Below the pieces are notes generated by a model. That model was not told the origin of the DNA, made no database searches, and was given only the letters and a program-made list of their open reading frames with translations. Both the position numbers and the translations under genes were made by a program. From positions 1 through 42,020 of the forward strand of contig VHAX01000020.1 of NCBI GenBank assembly GCA_016872215.1: 42,020 bases of DNA, written 5' to 3'. The stretch is from Sphingomonadales bacterium (lineage in GTDB: Bacteria > Bacteroidota > Bacteroidia > UBA7662). Below are positions 25,791 to 35,321 of the stretch, in pieces. How positions within the stretch are numbered: the first letter of the stretch is position 1; each line of letters opens with the position of its first letter.

Positions 25791-26003
25791 TGGACCGAAT
25801 TTTTCTTATCTTGCCCCTTTATTAAATTTTGCCCTGTTATTTAAAGCCAAACTCTAACGCGCAACGTATTTTGCTCATTCATTAAATGCCAAGCGCTAAC
25901 TCACATCAACGTAAAAATACTTACTAACAAACCCTTAATTCGGTAGAAAATAATTGTCACCAACCTTATAAAATAACAAATAAAATTTTACCTTAAAAAA
26001 AAC

Positions 26004-26540
26004 ATGAAACGCACCTTCATCGCCGCCGTATTGCTTCTAACGCTCACGGCCTTGAACCCGAACCGCTCACTCGCACAAATGCAGCCCGATCGTGGATTCA
26101 AAATTGGAGCCAAAGCACCTGAAATCACCATGAACAACACTGAAGGTAAGCCCATGTCGCTGAGTTCACTCCGTGGAAAAATGGTGCTCATCGACTTTTG
26201 GGCATCGTGGTGCGGTCCCTGCCGCATGGAAAATCCCAATGTTGTGGCTGCCTATAATCAGTTTAAGTCGACCAAATTCAAGAATGGAAATGGTTTCACG
26301 GTTTTCAGTGTATCGCTTGACAACAATAAAGAGAAGTGGGTACAAGGTATCGAGAAGGATGGTTTGGTTTGGCCCAACCACGTGGGTGATTTACAGGGCT
26401 GGCGCAATGCAGCCGCCATGGAATACCAAGTTTATGGGATTCCAATGAGCTACCTGATTGATGGTGAGGGTACGATTGTGGGCAAGAACCTGCGTGGCGC
26501 TACTTTGGAGGCCAAGTTGAAGGATTTTATGGCCAACTAA
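26004..26540 (+). CDS. TlpA/ResA-like periplasmic thiol-disulfide oxidoreductase
   Basis: This 178-residue thioredoxin-fold protein has a signal peptide ending near SLAQ (about 25), so it acts in the periplasm. It shows GAKAPEITM, LRGKMVLIDFWASWCGPCRM with the redox pair in WCGPC (69-73), and the cis-proline segment YGIPMSYLID. TlpA/ResA proteins usually keep cysteines reduced, for example for cytochrome c maturation or cofactor assembly. No partner gene is next to it. The 213-base upstream gap is AT-rich and carries no TAnnTTTG box that I can see. Confidence 0.9.
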   Translation: MKRTFIAAVLLLTLTALNPNRSLAQMQPDRGFKIGAKAPEITMNNTEGKPMSLSSLRGKMVLIDFWASWCGPCRMENPNVVAAYNQFKSTKFKNGNGFTVFSVSLDNNKEKWVQGIEKDGLVWPNHVGDLQGWRNAAAMEYQVYGIPMSYLIDGEGTIVGKNLRGATLEAKLKDFMAN

Positions 26541-26581
26541 CAGCGGCCGCACCCCAACTCAGAGCATTGTCCTGGTTAAGA

Positions 26582-26734
26582 TTACGACCCATTCACCCAT
26601 TCAATAAAGATCTCTAACCTAGTTGCCACATTAGTCCAGAACCCTTCGATACCGGACCTGGCATCATCTTCGGCATCGAATTGGATACTGATATCAACAC
26701 CCGCCCAGGTTCGATTGGTCGCCAAACGGCTCAT
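26582..26734 (-). CDS. Possible small protein (50 aa), divergent from polA
   Basis: A minus-strand frame runs from ATG 26734 to TAA 26582, in the gap between tlpA and polA. Its composition is protein-like: acidic, with FDAEDDARSGIEGFW and a hydrophobic helix-like end (LEIFIEWVNG). It has no known motif and no signal or membrane segment. It could be a real small protein or the remnant of a larger gene; an in-frame stop precedes the ATG by six codons. Confidence 0.3.
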   Translation of the reverse strand: MSRLATNRTWAGVDISIQFDAEDDARSGIEGFWTNVATRLEIFIEWVNGS

Positions 26735-26768
26735 TTTTTGTCCAAAGTCACATTAATCCCCCAAGACC

Positions 26769-29654
26769 GTGGGTGAAAACAAGCTCTTTCTTTTAGACGG
26801 AATGGCCTTGATTTTCAGGGCCTTTTTCGCTTTTGCCAATAATCCAAGGCTCACATCTAAAGGCCTGAACACCTCCGCAGCTTTCGGATTCACCATGGCT
26901 CTGATCGACCTTATTGAGCGGGAGAAACCCACCCATTTGGCTGTGGCTTTTGATACTGCCGAGCCTACACACAGGCACGTACGATACCCGTCCTACAAGG
27001 CACACCGAGATGAAATGCCTGAGGATCTGGCCTCTAATCTGCCGCTTATTGAGAGGATTCTGGCGGCATTGCAGATTCCATTGTTGAAATTGCCGGGCTA
27101 TGAGGCCGACGACATCATTGGCACTTTGGCTGAACGAGCCGAACAAGAGGGATTCAGGGTGTATATGGTGACATCCGACAAGGATTTCGCACAGCTGGTG
27201 ACGGACCGCGTACACCTATATAAACCCGCACGAATGGGCAATGGCATCGAGGTGATGGGTGTGGCGGAGGTCTGCGCCCGTTGGGAAATCGAGCGACCTG
27301 AGCAGATTATCGATATACTGGGCCTGTGGGGCGATTCGGTCGACAACATCCCGGGCGTTCCAGGGATCGGTGAAAAGACGGCAAAGGCTTTAATCGGTCA
27401 GTATGGAAGTGTGGAAAGGGTTATAGCCCATGCAGATGAGCTGAAAGGAAAACTGCAGGAGCGGATTCGGGAGTTCGGACAGCAGGCCCTGATGAGCAAG
27501 GAATTGGCAACTATTGACCGGGATGTGCCCGTGGCAGTAGGCATCGACGAGCTCAAAAGAACCACACCACATCTGTCCGAAGTAGAAGAGGTATTCACCG
27601 ATTTGGAGTTCAGAACCCTTTGGAAACGGGTGCAGAATTTGTTGGGCGGAGGAACACCAAACAGAGTCGTTGACGAACCAAATCCCACCGCAATCCCAAG
27701 AGAAGTGGCTCCTCAGGGATATCAAATGGAGTTGTTTGCCTACGAAGGGGATGTTTCGAACCCCGAAATGGGGAGCAGGTTGGTGCCGGGGCTCTTTGAT
27801 ACTCATGCATCGCCTCACACCCTACCCAGGTCGAAGCCCTGTCGCACTATGGCCGATGTGAAGGTCGACTATCAACTCGTTAATGATGAGCCCTCCAGAC
27901 AGGCGCTTGTAGAACGGCTCCTACAGGAAAAGATAATTTCGTTTGATACCGAGGCCACAGGCCTCGACCCGCTTACTGCAGAGCTGGTGGGGATGTCGTT
28001 CAGCTTCAGTGTGGGTACGGGTTATTATGTGTATTGTGGTACGGAAGAGGCGCAAATCGCACGGGTGGTTGACCAATTTCGGCCTTTTTTTGAACGAGAG
28101 GATGTGCGGGTGGTGGGGCAAAATCTGAAGTTTGACCTCCACATCATGCGGCGTTATGGGGTTGAGATCTGCGGAACCCTCTGGGACACCATGCTGGCCC
28201 ATTATCTGATGGACCCCGAGTCACGCCACAATATGGAACATATGAGTGAGGTGTATCTGCATTATAGTCCACAACCCATCTCGGAACTGATCGGCAAAAA
28301 AGGCAGCAGTCAACGCAGTATGCGCGACGTGGACCCACAAACTGTGGCTCGGTATGCCTCTGAGGATGCGGACGTGACGCTTCAGCTTTATCGGAAGTTT
28401 AGTCCCATGCTCCAAGAAAAAGGGGTCGGAAAATTATTTACCGAATTGGAGGTGCCGCTGGTACCCGTATTGGCCTCGATGGAATGGGAGGGTGTGCGGG
28501 TTGACCCGGCCGTGCTTCGGGATTTGTCGGCCGACCTCGCCCGTGAAATCCAGGAAAAGGAGCAGGAAGTGTTCGACTTTGCCGGGATGAAATTCAATCT
28601 GTCCTCCCCGCGACAGCTGGGTGATGTGTTGTTCGGTACCCTACGCCTCGATTCCAAGGCTAAGAAAACGCCGGGTGGACAATATAAAACTGACGAGGAG
28701 GTGCTTATGGGCCTGGCCGCTCGGCACCCGATTGTACGTGCCGTCCTCGATTTTCGCCAGGCGCAGAAACTACGCTCTACCTATACCGAGGCCCTCGCAA
28801 ACCTTATCCACCCCCAAACCGGACGGGTGCACACTTCCTACAACCAGGCGGTGGCATCCACGGGCCGTTTAAGCAGCAACCAACCCAATTTGCAGAACAT
28901 CCCGATCCGGACCGAAAAGGGCCGGGAAATCCGCAAGGCCTTTGTGGCCCGTGACCCCGACCATTGCTTGTTGTCGGCCGACTACAGCCAGATTGAGTTG
29001 AGAATCATGGCGTCTGTGAGCGGTGACCCCCATATGATGCAGGCCTTCACTGACGGTCTCGACATCCACGCAGCCACAGCCGGCCGTGTTTACGGAATCG
29101 ACCCCAATAAGGTCGACGAACACCTCCGAAGGAAGGCCAAAACGGTCAATTTTGGGATCATATATGGAATCTCAGCCTTTGGTCTGAGTCAACGCCTCGG
29201 AATCCCAAGGCAGGAAGCCGCCGACCTCATTAGCCAGTACTTTGCAGCCTATCCGGGCATAAAAGACTACATGCACGAAATCATTGCATCGGCCCGCAGC
29301 CGGGGTTTTGTGGAAACCCTCATGGGTCGCAGACGCTACATCCGCGACATTCTCTCGGCCAACGCTAACCTCCGTGGATTTGCCGAACGAAACGCCATCA
29401 ACGCCCCCATACAAGGATCGGCTGCGGATATGATTAAGATGGCGATGATCCGCATCCACCATGAAATGCGGCGCGCACAATTTCAATCGCGCATGATTCT
29501 GCAGGTGCACGATGAATTGGTTTTCGACGTTTACCGCCCCGAACTTGAGGCGGTCAGGGAATTGGTTTGCCGGGAAATGGTTGAAGCCCTGCCGCTGAAG
29601 GTTCCGGTAGTGGTGGACGCCGGCGTCGGAGAGAATTGGCTGGAAGCCCATTAA
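26769..29654 (+). CDS. polA: DNA polymerase I
   Basis: This 961-residue protein fills RNA primer gaps and repairs excised DNA. Three domains are present. The 5'-3' flap exonuclease (1-290) has LFLLDGMALIFRAFFAF, GYEADDIIGTLA and GDSVDNIPGVPGIGEKTA. The 3'-5' exonuclease (about 375-560) has FDTEATGLD with Asp393 and Glu395, NLKFDLHIM, and YASEDADVTLQLY, so proofreading should be active, unlike in Thermus Pol I. The polymerase domain has ADYSQIELR (motif A, about 738-746), RRKAKTVNFGIIYGIS (motif B) and HDELVF (motif C). The start is GTG 26769, directly before the conserved first strand. A hairpin after the stop may end transcription. Confidence 0.97.
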   Translation: MGENKLFLLDGMALIFRAFFAFANNPRLTSKGLNTSAAFGFTMALIDLIEREKPTHLAVAFDTAEPTHRHVRYPSYKAHRDEMPEDLASNLPLIERILAALQIPLLKLPGYEADDIIGTLAERAEQEGFRVYMVTSDKDFAQLVTDRVHLYKPARMGNGIEVMGVAEVCARWEIERPEQIIDILGLWGDSVDNIPGVPGIGEKTAKALIGQYGSVERVIAHADELKGKLQERIREFGQQALMSKELATIDRDVPVAVGIDELKRTTPHLSEVEEVFTDLEFRTLWKRVQNLLGGGTPNRVVDEPNPTAIPREVAPQGYQMELFAYEGDVSNPEMGSRLVPGLFDTHASPHTLPRSKPCRTMADVKVDYQLVNDEPSRQALVERLLQEKIISFDTEATGLDPLTAELVGMSFSFSVGTGYYVYCGTEEAQIARVVDQFRPFFEREDVRVVGQNLKFDLHIMRRYGVEICGTLWDTMLAHYLMDPESRHNMEHMSEVYLHYSPQPISELIGKKGSSQRSMRDVDPQTVARYASEDADVTLQLYRKFSPMLQEKGVGKLFTELEVPLVPVLASMEWEGVRVDPAVLRDLSADLAREIQEKEQEVFDFAGMKFNLSSPRQLGDVLFGTLRLDSKAKKTPGGQYKTDEEVLMGLAARHPIVRAVLDFRQAQKLRSTYTEALANLIHPQTGRVHTSYNQAVASTGRLSSNQPNLQNIPIRTEKGREIRKAFVARDPDHCLLSADYSQIELRIMASVSGDPHMMQAFTDGLDIHAATAGRVYGIDPNKVDEHLRRKAKTVNFGIIYGISAFGLSQRLGIPRQEAADLISQYFAAYPGIKDYMHEIIASARSRGFVETLMGRRRYIRDILSANANLRGFAERNAINAPIQGSAADMIKMAMIRIHHEMRRAQFQSRMILQVHDELVFDVYRPELEAVRELVCREMVEALPLKVPVVVDAGVGENWLEAH

Positions 29655-29679
29655 AGTGGGTTTTGCAGAACCGAGAAAT

Positions 29680-29701
29680 CAAAGAACCGATGGGTTTTTT
29701 G
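29680..29701 (+). terminator. Candidate terminator of polA
   Basis: CAAAGAACC (29680-29688) pairs with GGTTTTTTG (29693-29701) over nine positions with one G-U pair around a GATG loop. It lies 25 bases after the polA stop, and its descending arm contains six T residues. The stem is AT-rich and the T run is inside it, so it is not a classical strong terminator. Confidence 0.4.
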
Positions 29702-29798
29702 TAAAAGACGGGAAATATCGATCGGGTAATGAGTGACAATTGTTGCGGCAATGCTGCTATAAGGTCGCGTCGTATAAAATCAGGATAAGCTAAGGTCA

Positions 29799-31340
29799 TC
29801 ATGCGGCTTTTCCCCATCGGGTGGTGCGCATACTTCGGTATTGAAGGGCTTCCGCCACATCGATTGTGGTAATCTGGGGGCGTCCGTCGAGGTCGGCCAC
29901 AGTTCGCGCCACTTTCATTACCCGCTGGTGCGCCCGGGCACTGAGTTGCAGCGGCTCAGAGGCCTTCCGCAGCAAGGCAAGAGCCTGGGTATCGGGACGG
30001 CAGAATCGCTCCAGATCCGCTGCATGGAGATGAGCATTGGCTACAACTGCGCGCGGGGCATGCCGTTCCACTTGTCGCTGCCAGGCTGCCATTACCCGAC
30101 GACGCACCATTTCGGTCGATTCCACAGTGCCAGCGCCCATCAACTCATCGAAATGGGGTACATCCACATCGAGATGAAGGTCTATCCGGTCGAGGAGTGG
30201 GCCGCTGATCTTTGAAAGATAGCGTTGAATAGACATTGGGCTGCAGGTGCAGGGACGGCTTGGGTGGGTGAAATAGCCACACGGACAAGGATTCATGGCG
30301 GCAATCAGCACGAATCGGGCGGGGTAGGTGATCGAATGTCGGGAACGACTGAGGTGAATGACCCCATCCTCCATGGGCTGCCGCAGCATTTCCAGCGCGG
30401 TGCGACTAAACTCAGGCAGTTCGTCCAAGAACAGCACTCCCTGATGGGCCAGGCTCACCTCACCCGGCAGGGGTGGACTCGCACCGCCCACGAGGGCGAT
30501 GCCGCTTCCACTGTGGTGGGGACTGCGGAACGGCCTTCTGCCGCTGAGCAGAGTAGACCCAGCAGACGGATTCCGCACGGAAAGAATTTGCTGACAAGTG
30601 CGTGCCTGGTCTGGAGTAAGGAGCGGCATAATGCCCGGAATGCGTTGCGCCAACATGGTTTTTCCGGTCCCGGGCGGCCCCACCAGCAGGGCGTTGTGGA
30701 AGCCGGCGGCGGCCACCTCCAGCGCTCGTTTCACCCCCTCATGCCCTTTGATGTCCGACCAATCACCTCCAAAACCGCTCTGCGCTCCGGCTTCGGCTTC
30801 AAAGGGAATAGGCTCTGCCACCTCCATCGATCCCGGATTTCGGAAAAATTCAATCAGTTCACCCAGATGACTTAATCCATATACGGCGATATGCTCAGAC
30901 AGGGCCGCCTCCCGTGCATTTTCTGCCGGAAGAATGATCCCCTTAAATCCCTGTGACGCAGCTGAAATGGACATGGATAGGGCACCGCGGACGGGACGAA
31001 TACGACCGTCAAGCGACAATTCACCCATGATGATATAGTTCGAAATACCCCCTTCCGGAATGTAACCTGTTATGGCCAGTACACCCGTGGCGATGCACAG
31101 GTCATACGCTGCTCCCTCTTTGCGCAGATCGGCCGGAGCCATATTAATCACATACTTTTGGTACTTCATTGGGTAGCCCGTATGGCGCAGGGCCGATTGT
31201 ATGCGGTAAAGGCCTTCCCTCACGGCATTATCCGGCAGACCCACCAAATGATATCCGATTCCACCCGGGTGTAGGTCGATCTCCACCCGAATCTGTATGG
31301 CCTCTATACCCACAAGGGCGCTTCCAAAAACCGTCAGCAT
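29799..31340 (-). CDS. YifB/ComM-family Mg-chelatase-like AAA+ ATPase
   Basis: This 513-residue protein, from ATG 31340, has the three-part layout of the family. An N-terminal Lon-protease-like fold (1-170) includes GLPDNAVREGLYRIQSAL. The AAA+ core has Walker A GPPGTGKT (221-228), Walker B VLFLDELPEF (302-311) and a Cys cluster NPCPCGYF...CTCS (350-367). The C-terminal lid has SARAHQRVMKVARTVADLDG (467-486). ComM works as a hexameric helicase that extends branch migration during integration of transformed DNA; in many bacteria the role of YifB is untested. The frame stays open 72 codons further upstream to 31556, but that part does not match the family. Confidence 0.9.
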   Translation of the reverse strand: MLTVFGSALVGIEAIQIRVEIDLHPGGIGYHLVGLPDNAVREGLYRIQSALRHTGYPMKYQKYVINMAPADLRKEGAAYDLCIATGVLAITGYIPEGGISNYIIMGELSLDGRIRPVRGALSMSISAASQGFKGIILPAENAREAALSEHIAVYGLSHLGELIEFFRNPGSMEVAEPIPFEAEAGAQSGFGGDWSDIKGHEGVKRALEVAAAGFHNALLVGPPGTGKTMLAQRIPGIMPLLTPDQARTCQQILSVRNPSAGSTLLSGRRPFRSPHHSGSGIALVGGASPPLPGEVSLAHQGVLFLDELPEFSRTALEMLRQPMEDGVIHLSRSRHSITYPARFVLIAAMNPCPCGYFTHPSRPCTCSPMSIQRYLSKISGPLLDRIDLHLDVDVPHFDELMGAGTVESTEMVRRRVMAAWQRQVERHAPRAVVANAHLHAADLERFCRPDTQALALLRKASEPLQLSARAHQRVMKVARTVADLDGRPQITTIDVAEALQYRSMRTTRWGKAA

Positions 31341-31545
31341 AGCGGTGCAAACAACGCAAGAACGAACAAGAAACGCCCGAAAATGCGCCAAAAATGATAC
31401 GAAACAGGTAAAATGAAGCTGCATCTGGCAGAAAATATTGAAATTCTTTTGTGTTACGAAATCCGCCGGGAATCGATTTACACCCACAAGCCAAAACCGG
31501 GGAAAATCCCTATTTTGAGCTAACTTGATCCCCGGTAGCTTTTGA

Positions 31546-31690
31546 CTTGGTGCCAATAGTCTGGTTGCCCATTGCCTTGGTGCCAGAAGTATGGGAGCTC
31601 AATGCCAAAAGCCAAATTACACATTACCTAGGAGCCAGAAGCCTTGAGGCTCAATGCCAATGTGCAAGTAGCCTGGAGGCCAGACAATTG
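31546..31690. repeat. Imperfect 52-bp tandem repeat over the uvrA 3' end
   Basis: GCTCAATGCC occurs at 31597-31606 and 31649-31658, and GTGCCAGAAG / GAGCCAGAAG at 31580-31589 and 31632-31641, both offset 52 bases. Further shorter GGTGCCA and GGCCAG words flank them. The repeats cover the last codons of uvrA, its TAG stop (31628-31630) and the gap towards the next gene. Confidence 0.6.
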
Positions 31691-34537
31691 TTTACCGGTG
31701 TAGCTTTCAGGGCACTCCATTAGTTTCTCCGGGGTGCCATCGAACACTAAATGTCCACCGTCGAGGCCCCCTTCAGGCCCCAGGTCAATGACCCAATCCG
31801 CCGCACGTATTACATCCGGATTGTGTTCAATAATCCAAATCGAGTTACCCAATTTTTGCAGCGCCTTAAGGGCCTCCATCAGCTTACGCACGTCATGAAA
31901 GTGCAGACCGGTGGTGGGCTCATCGAAGATAAACAATGCGTTGCGTGCTTGTTGACCGTGGGTGAGATAGCTGGCCAGCTTCATGCGTTGCGCCTCACCA
32001 CCCGAAAGGGTACTGGACGATTGTCCGAGTGACATATACCCCAGCCCCACATCGGCCAGAGGCTTGAGTCGGGTGACTACCGAATTCTGGTCGTGGAAAA
32101 ACGACAAAGCGTCGTCCACCGTCATACAAAGAACGTCGTAGATCGTTTTCTCGCGGTAGCGCACCCCCAAAACGGCCGATCCGAAGCGCATACCGCCACA
32201 ATCTTCGCAGGGCAGGGTTAGGTCGGCTAGAAACTGCATGCTGATGGTTACCGTGCCTTCTCCCTGGCAAGTCTCACAGCGACCGCCGGGGACATTAAAC
32301 GAGAAATGGGTGGTCCCAAGGCCCATTGCCTGGCTGGCTGGCTGGGCTGCGAACAATTGACGAATGCCGTCGTAGGCTTTGGTGTAGGTGACCGGATTCG
32401 AACGGCTCGATTTGCCGATCGAGTCCTGGTGCACCAGTTCTATTAACTGCAGGCGCTGCACAGGACCCTCAATTCGGTCATGATCGCCCGCCTTTTCCGA
32501 CGACTCATTCCGCATACGCAGCATAGCCGGGTATGCGATTTGTTTGATTAAAGTTGATTTTCCCGATCCGCTAACTCCCGTAATCACAGTGATGCAGTGC
32601 AGCGGTAGGGTAACAGTCAGGTTTTTCAGGTTGTGAGCCCGTGCACCGTGCACTGTAATGCCGGTATGCCAGGCAGACCGGGTGGGCATAGCGTGTTCCG
32701 ATTCCAGGGCACGAAGTGCGGCACCGGTCGGACTATCAGCACAGGCCAGCAGGCCGGAGTAGTCGCCCTGGTAGATCAACTGCCCACCCCGACTACCTGC
32801 GGCGGGACCAATATCGATAAGGTGATCGGCCGCCCGGATAATGGTTTCATCGTGCTCCACCACCACCACGGTGTTTCCGGCATCTCGAAGGCGGCGCAAC
32901 ACCTCCACGAGGCGGGCGCTATCGCGTGCGTGTAGCCCAACACTGGGTTCGTCGAGTATATACAGGCTACCGGCAAGGGTACTCCCCAGCGAGGTAGCAA
33001 GGCGGATCCGCTGGTATTCGCCACCCGACAGGGTCTGCGTGGGGCGATGCAGAGTCAGGTAACTCAATCCCACCTCGCACAAAAGTCCCAGGCGGTTGGT
33101 GATCTCCTTGAGAAGTCGATCTGCAATCTGGCGTGTGGTGGGGGGAAGAGCAAGGTGGCTGAGGAAATGCAGTGCCTGGTCGACCGGCAGCAGGGTGAGG
33201 TCGGGGAGGTTCATGGAGACTTGCCCGTCGACCGTGGGCAGGTATACATAGCCTGCGTCTTTCCGGATTCGGCTGCCTTTGCACTCCGGGCAAATCGTGC
33301 GGCCCCGGTAGCGCGACAGCATCACCCGATACTGAATCTTGAAGGATTCCCGCTCGAGGTAGGCAAAAAACGCATGGAGGCCCTCAAACCAGCTGTTGCC
33401 CGTCCACAATAACTCTTTTTCATACTCGCTGAGCAGGTGGTATGGTCGGTGGATGGGGAAATCGAATTTGATTCCGTTCCGCACCAGGGGTTTGAGCCAT
33501 TCGCTCATTTTTTCGCCTTTCCAGGGGGCGATGCATCCATCGTAAACACTGAGGCTTTTGTCGGGTACCACCAGATCCGGGTCGATGTCGAGGATGGTGC
33601 CGAATCCCTCGCATCGGCGGCAGGCACCGTAGGGGTTGGAAAAGCTGAATAGGTTCACCGATGGCTCTTCGAAGACCTGTCCATCTGCTTCGAAACGATC
33701 GCTGTAGGTCAGCATCTGATCACCCCAATCGACCAGGCAGGAGCCATGCCCCTCGAAAAAAGCGGTTTGTACGGAGTCTGATAAGCGCGAGCGGAGGTCT
33801 TCATCGCTCCGATCGGTTGTTACCCGGTCCACCACCACCTCCACTACAAGGTCGGACGATGTTTCGATCGTGGACTGCCCCTTTTTCGCTCCGGAATGGG
33901 GTAATACAGCATTCAATCCGCCATGTTCCGAAAACCAGTCCTCGATTCGGAACAGTGCCCCGTCAATACGAACCCGTAAAAAGCCTTTCAGCAATAGTAC
34001 CTTGAATTCGTCGGACAGATTGCGGCGCTCATGGCGCACCAGCCGGCAACGGATCTCGCAGGTCAGCTCGTCGGGCCGGGCCAGAATTTCCCCCACCACC
34101 TGGTCGACAGTTTGCCTTTTCACAACCGCCCCACTTACGGGCGAATGGGTCTCCCCGATCCGGGCATACAAAAGTTTCAGATAATCATATATCTCTGTGG
34201 TTGTGCCCACAGTCGAACGGGGATTCCTCCCCCCTGTTTTTTGCTCAATGGCTACCGCCGGGGAAATTCCGTGGATGAAATCGACCTCCGGTTTCTTCAT
34301 GCGGTTGAAAAACTGACGCGCATAGCTCGAGAGGCTCTCCACATAGCGGCGTTGCCCCTCGGCATAAAGGGTATCGAATATGAGGGACGATTTGCCCGAG
34401 CCCGACAGGCCCGTCACAACCACCAAACGACCCCGCGGTATGGCCAAATCGATGCCTTTCAGGTTGTTCAAACGCGCATTTTTGATCAAAATGTGCGTGC
34501 GTGGACTACAATGCTCGATTGAATTGGACAATTCCAT
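31628..34537 (-). CDS. uvrA: Excinuclease ABC subunit UvrA
   Basis: UvrA is the damage-sensing ABC ATPase of nucleotide excision repair and loads UvrB on DNA. From ATG 34537 the protein has 969 residues. Seen: the first Walker A GLSGSGKSS (about 43-51), YVESLSSYARQFF, Cys pairs CRRC and CPEC, the first signature LSGGEYQRIRLATSLGS with Walker B LYILDEPSVGLH, the second Walker A GVSGSGKSTLI, the CETC...CEDC zinc module, and the second signature LSGGEAQRMKLAS with IFDEPTTGLHFHD. The tail after the normal end (SGLQATCTLALSLKASGS) is coded by a repeat and is not conserved. The frame continues upstream to 34633, but family alignment begins near 34537. Confidence 0.96.
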   Translation of the reverse strand: MELSNSIEHCSPRTHILIKNARLNNLKGIDLAIPRGRLVVVTGLSGSGKSSLIFDTLYAEGQRRYVESLSSYARQFFNRMKKPEVDFIHGISPAVAIEQKTGGRNPRSTVGTTTEIYDYLKLLYARIGETHSPVSGAVVKRQTVDQVVGEILARPDELTCEIRCRLVRHERRNLSDEFKVLLLKGFLRVRIDGALFRIEDWFSEHGGLNAVLPHSGAKKGQSTIETSSDLVVEVVVDRVTTDRSDEDLRSRLSDSVQTAFFEGHGSCLVDWGDQMLTYSDRFEADGQVFEEPSVNLFSFSNPYGACRRCEGFGTILDIDPDLVVPDKSLSVYDGCIAPWKGEKMSEWLKPLVRNGIKFDFPIHRPYHLLSEYEKELLWTGNSWFEGLHAFFAYLERESFKIQYRVMLSRYRGRTICPECKGSRIRKDAGYVYLPTVDGQVSMNLPDLTLLPVDQALHFLSHLALPPTTRQIADRLLKEITNRLGLLCEVGLSYLTLHRPTQTLSGGEYQRIRLATSLGSTLAGSLYILDEPSVGLHARDSARLVEVLRRLRDAGNTVVVVEHDETIIRAADHLIDIGPAAGSRGGQLIYQGDYSGLLACADSPTGAALRALESEHAMPTRSAWHTGITVHGARAHNLKNLTVTLPLHCITVITGVSGSGKSTLIKQIAYPAMLRMRNESSEKAGDHDRIEGPVQRLQLIELVHQDSIGKSSRSNPVTYTKAYDGIRQLFAAQPASQAMGLGTTHFSFNVPGGRCETCQGEGTVTISMQFLADLTLPCEDCGGMRFGSAVLGVRYREKTIYDVLCMTVDDALSFFHDQNSVVTRLKPLADVGLGYMSLGQSSSTLSGGEAQRMKLASYLTHGQQARNALFIFDEPTTGLHFHDVRKLMEALKALQKLGNSIWIIEHNPDVIRAADWVIDLGPEGGLDGGHLVFDGTPEKLMECPESYTGKQLSGLQATCTLALSLKASGS

Positions 34538-34667
34538 TTGATTTGGGGCGCAAAGTTCGTTACAAATAAAAATTCTTGTTGCGGTTGACTGAGATTTGCC
34601 GATTATTTCCGATTCATTCTCCTGGCTTTTCATTTTTAGCCACTACGGGGCGTTTCCTGCTCTTATT

Positions 34668-35105
34668 TCAGGTATACCAGAGGGAGAAGATGACCAGAAA
34701 GTAGGGGCCGCGGAGATGGTAGTCGTGCATCCACTGCAAGAAGGGCCAGTCCAGTCCCGACCAGGCGGTCAGGAATGCTATGCGAAATACATTCACGGCA
34801 TGCACAATTAGCAAGGCACTGGGCACAAACCACAGTATGTGACACATATTTCCGGGGTAGAGGATTAACAGGAAAGCACTTTGCAACAATTGTTTGAATC
34901 CGGAGCAACCCTCAATCACTGTGAGTCCACGCCCGTTGGCAAAATAGATTGTGCGATTCGAGAGTTCAGTCGGTTCTAGTCCCGCCCACCTGCACAAAAG
35001 GTAATTGACCTCACTGAGGTGTTCGGCGAGGCCCACCCGGATCGACTGCACCCAAGGCAGGGCCAGAAATGTATCCTCTATTGCATGATAGCTGAAGTGA
35101 AACAT
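34668..35105 (-). CDS. Exosortase/archaeosortase-family membrane protein (short type)
   Basis: This 145-residue membrane protein has about four hydrophobic segments. It carries the exosortase catalytic set: Cys67 in VIEGCSGF, Arg108 in AVNVFRIAFLT and a His in WMHDYH (127 or 130). VIEGC(S/N)G and (N)xxRI are the hallmark blocks. Exosortases are transpeptidases that process proteins with C-terminal PEP-CTERM-like sorting signals and are often tied to polysaccharide export; here no exopolysaccharide cluster or obvious target is adjacent. The size fits the short exosortases of Bacteroidota, which work in addition to T9SS. ATG 35105 is used; a TTG at 35111 would add two residues. A small frame precedes it by 18 bases. 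Confidence 0.78.
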   Translation of the reverse strand: MFHFSYHAIEDTFLALPWVQSIRVGLAEHLSEVNYLLCRWAGLEPTELSNRTIYFANGRGLTVIEGCSGFKQLLQSAFLLILYPGNMCHILWFVPSALLIVHAVNVFRIAFLTAWSGLDWPFLQWMHDYHLRGPYFLVIFSLWYT

Positions 35106-35123
35106 GAGCAAAAGTCCGGCGAA

Positions 35124-35258
35124 CTAAGCTTGGTCACCTGGGTAGTACCACTCGCCTGTGGTATACTGGCGCAGGTGGGCTAATAACAGACTGATGAAAG
35201 AACGTCCACGCTTAGAGGTGTCGTTTTGCGGGATGGGGTCGGCTTGGGTTGGCTTCAT
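35124..35258 (-). CDS. Possible small protein (44 aa) upstream of the exosortase
   Basis: A minus-strand frame runs from ATG 35258 to TAG 35124, 18 bases before the exosortase ATG. The N-terminus is polar and Pro-rich, and the middle has RGRSFISLLLAHLRQY, a short amphipathic or weakly hydrophobic helix, ending WYYPGDQA. It has no PEP-CTERM-like motif and no long membrane segment. Position and protein-like composition suggest a cotranscribed small protein, but chance is possible. Confidence 0.35.
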   Translation of the reverse strand: MKPTQADPIPQNDTSKRGRSFISLLLAHLRQYTTGEWYYPGDQA

Positions 35259-35321
35259 CTGGTTTCGGTTGATGTCATTCGGGCACTATTGGCTTCATTT
35301 TGAATGATTTAGAATTGAAGC

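Noticed and set aside
31341-31556. 72-codon N-terminal extension of the YifB/ComM protein
   Set aside because: The family begins at the MLTVFGSALVGIEA block; the extension is Cys/Phe-rich and unlike any homologue start.
34031-34522. Plus-strand frame of 163 codons opposite uvrA
   Set aside because: It is antisense to conserved UvrA motifs, including the first Walker A region, and has Pro/Arg-rich shadow composition.
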